A stretch of 64,000 bases of DNA. Origin: Roseovarius sp. 217. Its GTDB lineage: Bacteria > Pseudomonadota > Alphaproteobacteria > Rhodobacterales > Rhodobacteraceae. Location of the stretch: positions 164,375 to 228,374 of the forward strand of contig NZ_CH902585.1 of the NCBI RefSeq assembly GCF_000152845.1. The letters run 5' to 3'. A program made the translations under genes and the position numbers. The notes under the pieces are model-generated. The model made no database searches. It saw only the letters and a program-made list of their open reading frames with translations, and was not told where the DNA came from. Shown piece by piece: positions 59,687 through 64,000 of the stretch. Positions within the stretch are counted from its first letter, which is position 1. Each line of letters opens with the position of its first letter.

Positions 59687-60916
59687 TTATTTTGCCAAGA
59701 ACACATCCATGCGGCGCTGTTTCAGAGATAAAAGACCGGCATTGATGTTTAACCTTCCGGCCTTGCCCCGCCGGATCATCTCTCGCATCAATCCGCCCGG
59801 ATTGCGCACGGGGTATGTGGGATGATCGCGCCCAGCATTGACGAGAAGCACACAGAGCGCCAATCCGTGATCTCCAAGGGCATTCTGGCCCTCGAACCAG
59901 ACTGAAAGATGGATATCGAGCATTGGCAATAACTGCCAGGCAGCTTCGATGATGTGGCGCTCCCTGATGGGCCGGTTCTGCTCCCGGCTGGCGTCAAGCA
60001 TCATGCGAAGTCCGTCACCTGCAATCTCGTAGAGGTTCTCGGGCGTCAGAGTGGATGGTTGGGAACAGGAAGGCGATGGCTGCGTTTCAAACTTTTCATT
60101 TTCCTCGTATTTTGCGGAATTATCCACAGCAGACGGCTCTTCTACATTTTGAGAGTCTTCTTTGGTGCTCTGTATAAAGGGCCGGAAGTTTTCCGCTGGT
60201 TCGCCGGAAGAAAGCCCATGTTTTTCAAACCAATCATCGATGCTGTTGCATAGATCGGAACTCGCCTGCAGGTGGGCGGTAAGCCGGTCCAGACCAAGAC
60301 GGCTTAACGCATCGCTGCGTGGCCATTCCTCGAAACTGACGAGGATCTCTGCAACCTCGGGATCTTTGATAGCCGAGGAGGGCAGGGCAGCGATGCACCG
60401 TTTCATGTGCCGCAAACGAAGGGACCGAAGGTCCTTCAAAGCGCGCAAATACCTGCGTTCCGCGCGGAGCCGATCGCGAAGGCCGATGAACTCATCCAGT
60501 CGCGCGATCAGCGGAGTCAGTATCAAGCCTAGGCCAGCGCGCCCATAGCGGGCCCCATTCGCCGCGACGCGTTTCACGATCAGGCCGAGCCTGGCCAGCG
60601 CGGCCTCATCCGTTCGCAACTGGCGCGGTGTCTTGCCGAGCTCGACCGCTGCGAGGTCTTGCGCGCCAAAGAACACCGGCTCTCGATGCGGGGACGTCCA
60701 ATCGGATGCGCAGGTGCGTCCGATAAAATAATTCAACACCGCGAGGCGCGCCGGGCGCAGACCGATATGCGGGGCAACTTCTGAAAGTAGCGCCATGACA
60801 GCGCCTTTGGTCCAGCCGTCCGGCAGGGCGGGGTGGGTTTGGATCAGGGTCAGGGTCAATATCTTGTCCTTGTCAGGGTGGGACAAGGCCGCAACAGGGC
60901 AATCGCATCCCAGCAA
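59687..60916 (-). CDS. repC: Plasmid replication initiator RepC
   Basis: The 409-residue frame has the RepC N-domain (DGWTKGAVMALLSEVAPHIG, RPARLAVLNYFIGRTCASDW, ELGKTPRQLRTDEAALARLG) and C-domain (LLPMLDIHLSVWFEGQNALG, NPGGLMREMIRRGKAGRLNI). RepC opens the origin, which in RepABC plasmids lies within repC. The start is uncertain: the frame opens with TTG at 60916 and the family start probably lies between there and LPDGWTK. No repA or repB is adjacent, so this is a solo RepC replicon or a separated part of one. Confidence 0.9.
   Translation of the reverse strand: MLGCDCPVAALSHPDKDKILTLTLIQTHPALPDGWTKGAVMALLSEVAPHIGLRPARLAVLNYFIGRTCASDWTSPHREPVFFGAQDLAAVELGKTPRQLRTDEAALARLGLIVKRVAANGARYGRAGLGLILTPLIARLDEFIGLRDRLRAERRYLRALKDLRSLRLRHMKRCIAALPSSAIKDPEVAEILVSFEEWPRSDALSRLGLDRLTAHLQASSDLCNSIDDWFEKHGLSSGEPAENFRPFIQSTKEDSQNVEEPSAVDNSAKYEENEKFETQPSPSCSQPSTLTPENLYEIAGDGLRMMLDASREQNRPIRERHIIEAAWQLLPMLDIHLSVWFEGQNALGDHGLALCVLLVNAGRDHPTYPVRNPGGLMREMIRRGKAGRLNINAGLLSLKQRRMDVFLAK
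60120..60128 (+). promoter_or_regulatory. Consensus DnaA box inside repC
   Basis: TTATCCACA is a perfect DnaA box. It sits in an AT-rich stretch (60090-60180) that encodes the low-complexity linker between the two RepC domains. RepC origins lie inside the gene, so this is a good candidate for part of oriV. Confidence 0.55.
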
Positions 60917-60976
60917 GAGATACGTTTTTTTGTTGCCTTGGCTGTCGGGGCTGCTAGAGCGGGGTCACAGTTTGTT

Positions 60977-61053
60977 TTGACCTATCGGAACGTCAATTCC
61001 GTTGTTCTTTGAGCCCCTCGCATGGTTGCCGCCTTGCGGGGGTTTCTCTTTTT
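60977..61053 (+). ncRNA. Candidate antisense RNA (ctRNA, incompatibility factor)
   Basis: Upstream of repC on the opposite strand is a hairpin CCCC-t-CGCA ... TGCGGGGG (61014-61042) followed by TTTCTCTTTTT, a terminator pointing away from repC. This is the position and orientation of the counter-transcribed RNA that controls repC in RepABC plasmids. A TTGACC sequence (60977) may be a promoter element, but no clear -10 was found, so the 5' end is uncertain. Confidence 0.5.
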
Positions 61054-61085
61054 CGGGTGTCGAGTCCTTCTGTCAGGGGTAAGGG

Positions 61086-61745
61086 TCAGTAATTGACCTG
61101 CTCAGATCCGTAGGTGCCCTCGTGATCTTCCCAATCGACAAAGACGGCACGGGCCCGGATGCTCGGACAGGTGGCCCCAAAACCCTCGTCGCCCTGGAAA
61201 GCTGGCGGCAACTCGTCCGGGGACGCAATACGCCATCGAAACTGCCCCGTGCTGTCGTATGATCCATGCCGGATCAGGGCCGTGCGACGACAATGCTCGC
61301 CTTCGCCGACCACGCCTTGGGACAGTTGGGTATCAAAAACATCAATCGAGCGGATGAAGGCAAAGGCGGACCCGCTGACATCGATATCAGCCCCGCGCCC
61401 GACGGCTTGCGCGAGATGGAGGGTTTCCGTCCGGGGTACCGGAGAGGCTTCTGGTCCCGGATCGAACCCCGCCAGCCTGTAAAGGCGCTCGACTGCGTCC
61501 GGCGTTTCAAGCACCGCATGCATCGGGCAGCGCCAGATTTGCAAAGGTGGCTCGACCGGCCAGGGTGTGATCCGGCGGATGAACTCCGCGCGCGCCCGGG
61601 CACATGGAACCGACGCAGGCCAGCCGCCTGCGAGGCACAAGAGAATCGCGCAATCGATCTGGTAACCCTGTGCGGCCGCGGGGTCGGGCTCGAGCGGCGC
61701 GAGGCCCATCGCGATCATCGCGGCGGTTGAGAGGAGCCACCTCAT
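61086..61745 (-). CDS. Secreted Cys-rich protein of plasmid backbone, unknown
   Basis: From ATG 61745 the 219-residue protein reads MRWLLSTAAMIAMGLAPLEP with a signal peptide cleaved near AAAQG. Blocks: YQIDCAILLCLAGGWPASVP CARARAEFIRRITPWPVEPP and GFGATCPSIRARAVFVDWED. At least six Cys. Proteins like this occur near conjugation genes in Rhodobacterales plasmids, from memory. The upstream region is cut by the IS30 left end 27 bp before the ATG. Confidence 0.65.
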   Translation of the reverse strand: MRWLLSTAAMIAMGLAPLEPDPAAAQGYQIDCAILLCLAGGWPASVPCARARAEFIRRITPWPVEPPLQIWRCPMHAVLETPDAVERLYRLAGFDPGPEASPVPRTETLHLAQAVGRGADIDVSGSAFAFIRSIDVFDTQLSQGVVGEGEHCRRTALIRHGSYDSTGQFRWRIASPDELPPAFQGDEGFGATCPSIRARAVFVDWEDHEGTYGSEQVNY

Positions 61746-61771
61746 GACAGGCCGCCGCTGTGAACTCACGC

Positions 61772-62856
61772 TGAAGCGCAATTTCTGTGGGGTCATTTTA
61801 TCTGGATCATGGCCCTCCTTCCATCAGTTTTGCCCGGAATACCTCAGCCGGTGTTTGATACCCCAGACACTTGCGTGGGGTCGCGTTGAGGCGGTCACAG
61901 ATTGACCTCAAATATCGATCTGTGAACGCCGTGGGATCAGCCTTGCGGGACAGGTAGCGGCGCAGGCGATTGTTGGTGTTCTCGACCGTTCCTTTTTGCC
62001 ACGGCGACTGAGGATCGCAGAACCATGGTTCGACGCCCAGACCATCCTTTAGATGCTGCCATGCGCTGAACTCAGTGCCGCGATCAAAGGTGATGCTGCG
62101 ACGCGCTTCAGCTGGCAGGGGAGACAGGTTGGCGATCAGGCTCTCCATCACCGGTTTTGACTGGCGATCCGGGTTCTTCAAAACGAGAGCAAACCGGCTG
62201 ACACGCTCGACCAGAGACGTCACATTGGCTTTGCCAAACTCCTTGCGGAACATCACCAGGTCGCACTCCCAGTGACCGAACTGGTCACGTTCGGCTATCG
62301 CTTCAGGGCGGTGCGCGATGGCCAATTCATCAAGGATATGACGCCCATGATGCCTCCGAGTTCCACGTGGCCTGCGGCGATGGCGATGCATGGGTAAGTG
62401 GCGGTAGAACTTCTCAGCACGGCCGGCTTTTGAATAGGCATATCGATAGATCGTCTCGTGGCTCACACGCATCGGATGGCGTTCCAGGCGCATACGTCCT
62501 GCAATTTGTTCAGGGGACCATCCGGCGTCAAAACCACACCGCACGGCAGCCATGATCTCGGGATATAAGATCAGCTTGCGATGCACCGCACGGCGATCTT
62601 CGCTCCGATCCTGCGCGGCCAACGCATGATAGCCGTTCAACTCAGGTTGATCGTCGAAACGGCACGAGTTGCGCTTGATCTCGCGGTAGATTGTCGATGC
62701 ATCTCTGCACAACCGATCAGCGATCTCTTTGATTGATATCTTCGCTTCAAGCCATTTGGCCAGATTACGCCGTTCGTCGAGGTTCAGGTGAGGGTAGCAG
62801 CGTCCCATAAATTAACTCCATGCAATTCAATACCTTGTTAAAGAAATTGCACTTCA
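61772..62856. mobile_element. IS30-family insertion sequence
   Basis: Imperfect repeats TGAAGCGCAATTTCTGT (61772) and the complement of TGAAGTGCAATTTCTTT (ending 62856) enclose one IS30 transposase; 1085 bp. The element separates the 61086-61745 gene from its original upstream sequence. Confidence 0.85.
61807..62808 (-). CDS. IS30-family transposase
   Basis: The 333-residue protein has the IS30 N-terminal helix-turn-helix (ISIKEIADRLCRDASTIYRE IKRN) and the DDE domain: GHWECDLVMFRKEFGKANVT, SITFDRGTEFSAWQHL and SPWQKGTVENTNNRLRRYL. Complete and probably active. Confidence 0.94.
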   Translation of the reverse strand: MGRCYPHLNLDERRNLAKWLEAKISIKEIADRLCRDASTIYREIKRNSCRFDDQPELNGYHALAAQDRSEDRRAVHRKLILYPEIMAAVRCGFDAGWSPEQIAGRMRLERHPMRVSHETIYRYAYSKAGRAEKFYRHLPMHRHRRRPRGTRRHHGRHILDELAIAHRPEAIAERDQFGHWECDLVMFRKEFGKANVTSLVERVSRFALVLKNPDRQSKPVMESLIANLSPLPAEARRSITFDRGTEFSAWQHLKDGLGVEPWFCDPQSPWQKGTVENTNNRLRRYLSRKADPTAFTDRYLRSICDRLNATPRKCLGYQTPAEVFRAKLMEGGP

Positions 62857-62945
62857 TTTGTGAATTCACCCGCTGCTAAGCCATTGTCGCATAATAAGAC
62901 TTATGTTAATTGTGTCATAATTACTGACATATTTTGCGCGTCGTT

Positions 62946-63215
62946 TCATTGGAACATCTCCTGGTAAGCGTCAAGCACAAGACGGACTTCGGCCTGCGCG
63001 GAAGCTGATGCCGCCGCAAGGCAATTCAGATAGGTTTGTGCCTCATCGAAGTAGGCGTTGAACTCGGCTCTGATGTCGTCGCCGTACTCGTTCAGGAGCG
63101 CAGGCGTGGTCGCCAGCTCCGGCCGCAACGGCAACATGCAGTCCATCGCCAGCGTCTCGGCACGTGCCGAGATGGCAAGTAGGCTCAGTATGGTAAATAC
63201 CGATAACCGCGACAT
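62946..63215 (-). CDS. Small secreted protein (89 aa)
   Basis: Starts MSRLSVFTILSLLAISARAE, a signal peptide, with a short helical mature part (AEFNAYFDEAQTYLNCLAAA) containing two Cys (MDCMLPLRPE, YLNCLAA). Divergent from the 113-residue gene. Similar small proteins are seen in plasmid mobilisation regions; function unrecognised. Confidence 0.6.
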   Translation of the reverse strand: MSRLSVFTILSLLAISARAETLAMDCMLPLRPELATTPALLNEYGDDIRAEFNAYFDEAQTYLNCLAAASASAQAEVRLVLDAYQEMFQ

Positions 63216-63412
63216 CTGGTGGTCTCCCGACAATCTGGGGGCGAATCGTGTGCTCGACCTATCACCGAAAAAATATCGTAATCAATCAAAAGATATCTAT
63301 TGACCTCGTAAAGTGTTTTCCGCTACGTCGCCGCATATCTTGTGACATGCACTGTTTGAAGCGGTGCAAAAGCAGGTTACTTCCGTAGGAACTTCTTTCC
63401 TTCGGAGGCAAA

Positions 63413-63754
63413 ATGGCAGGAACAAAATACCCCGTGATCCTAACATCGCACATGCAAGAGGCGATCGAGGGTGGGGCATGGATCGAGGTGGAATGCGTTG
63501 AAGCCCCGGAAAAGGGCGGCAATACGCATAGGGGTGGCTGGACGGTTTTCGTCTGCTCCAATGACGGTCAAGGCGGTGTGCACCGGTCGGTCTATGTGAC
63601 CAACCGGGATCTGAAACCACGCGTCTTCAAGACCGCAGCAGGGCTCATGAGCTTCTGCCTGGAGCTCGACGCAAAGGTATTCAGCTGCCCTCTCCGAGAA
63701 GGTGAGAGAGGCACGTGGGAGTTTGAGACGACAAGGTATCCTACCAGCGGCTAG
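63413..63754 (+). CDS. Hypothetical soluble protein (113 aa)
   Basis: Strong ribosome site GGAGG, five bases before ATG. Starts MAGTKYPVILTSHMQEAIEG; GGWTVFVCSNDGQGGVHRSV and RVFKTAAGLMSFCLEL follow. No signal peptide or membrane segment. No family recognised. The start of the next gene overlaps its end. Confidence 0.65.
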   Translation: MAGTKYPVILTSHMQEAIEGGAWIEVECVEAPEKGGNTHRGGWTVFVCSNDGQGGVHRSVYVTNRDLKPRVFKTAAGLMSFCLELDAKVFSCPLREGERGTWEFETTRYPTSG

Positions 63755-64000
63755 CCTCGTTCTCTGGGGGCTTTCAGGCCCTTCCACTCATGCACAATCC
63801 GTTATCGATCTCGATGCTCCAGACCGTATTGGTCGACTGACCAGTAGCGTTCTCGACTTTGCAAGACCCCAACCCGAGCAAAGCGACGGTGTCGCACGCT
63901 CTGAGGTCGTCCCTCTTGATTCACCACGCCTGTCTCCGCCGCGGGCCCCATCGGGCCGCCCTGCGATCGAGACCATGATCCTTGATGTGGGGTCGGTCTA
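63702..64000 (+). CDS. Secreted protein, 5' part, runs off the window
   Basis: From GTG 63702 (or TTG 63723) the frame reads LRRQGILPAASLVLWGLSGP STHAQS, a signal peptide, then SVIDLDAPDRIGRLTSSVLD and a Pro-rich stretch (DSPRLSPPRAPSGRP). It stays open to the right edge. A periplasmic plasmid-transfer component is possible but nothing specific can be seen. Confidence 0.5.
   Translation, partial: MREARGSLRRQGILPAASLVLWGLSGPSTHAQSVIDLDAPDRIGRLTSSVLDFARPQPEQSDGVARSEVVPLDSPRLSPPRAPSGRPAIETMILDVGSV

Noticed and set aside
1..64000. tRNA, rRNA or CRISPR arrays
   Set aside because: No regularly spaced repeats, tRNA-like cloverleaf ends or rRNA segments were noticed on reading both strands; a covariance-model scan would be needed to be certain.

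Overview
The window looks like part of a plasmid from a marine alphaproteobacterium of the Rhodobacterales (Roseobacter group). The reasons are a RepC-type replication initiator, many IS6, ISKra4, IS110, IS21 and IS30 sequences, and gene families typical of that group. It is a mosaic: high-GC metabolic and metal-resistance blocks are separated by insertion sequences and broken genes. No rRNA, tRNA or CRISPR array was seen.

Layout. 0.3-4.9 kb: remnant of a secretion locus, with a SctV/FlhA-type export-gate gene cut by an IS6 element, a small protein gene with its own terminator, a TPR lipoprotein and a Tad-type (RcpA/CpaC) secretin. 4.9-7.1 kb: IS6/IS110/IS21 fragments around a BrnT toxin whose BrnA antitoxin is frameshifted. 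7.3-9.1 kb: minCDE. 9.4-11.5 kb: transposase fragments and a histidine kinase gene with an in-frame stop. 11.5-18.1 kb: a nitrosative-stress and respiration block (Ric-like hemerythrin protein, truncated haemoglobin, NsrR, ccoNOQP, DUF2189-like protein, CcoS and small proteins). 18.2-24.3 kb: methylated-amine module (GcvT-type flavoprotein, MttB-superfamily protein, LysR regulator, betaine-binding protein truncated by ISKra4).

25.7-28.7 kb: small membrane protein, Met-rich EF-hand protein and a two-component system. 28.8-35.2 kb: IS-dense region with broken nhaA and DUF5676 genes, an L,D-transpeptidase and a lipoprotein. 35.3-38.8 kb: mercury block (MerC-like protein, nucleoside phosphorylase, merR, merF, merA). 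38.9-57.3 kb: a large copper island (copA, cueR, multicopper oxidase, DUF411 protein, cytochrome c, two TlpA-like proteins, Met-rich protein, Sco, PCuAC, CcdA, CusB with four fused CusF-like domains, CusA, and a cusF carrying a stop at its Trp ligand codon). 57.3-59.4 kb: thiC with a TPP riboswitch. 59.4-64 kb: a solo repC with a candidate antisense RNA and DnaA box, an IS30 element and small, probably plasmid-backbone genes.

How the genes work together: the copper island covers cytoplasmic Cu(I) export (CopA), sensing (CueR), periplasmic oxidation and binding (multicopper oxidase, Met-rich proteins, DUF411), a thiol/Sco/PCuAC relay and trans-envelope efflux (CusBA). The mer genes detoxify Hg(II). 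The NsrR block links NO sensing to NO repair and a high-affinity cbb3 oxidase. The strongest candidates for something undescribed are the CusB-(CusF)x4 fusion with its stop-containing free CusF partner, the copper/thiol island with several unnamed small proteins, and the NsrR-linked cbb3 cluster.
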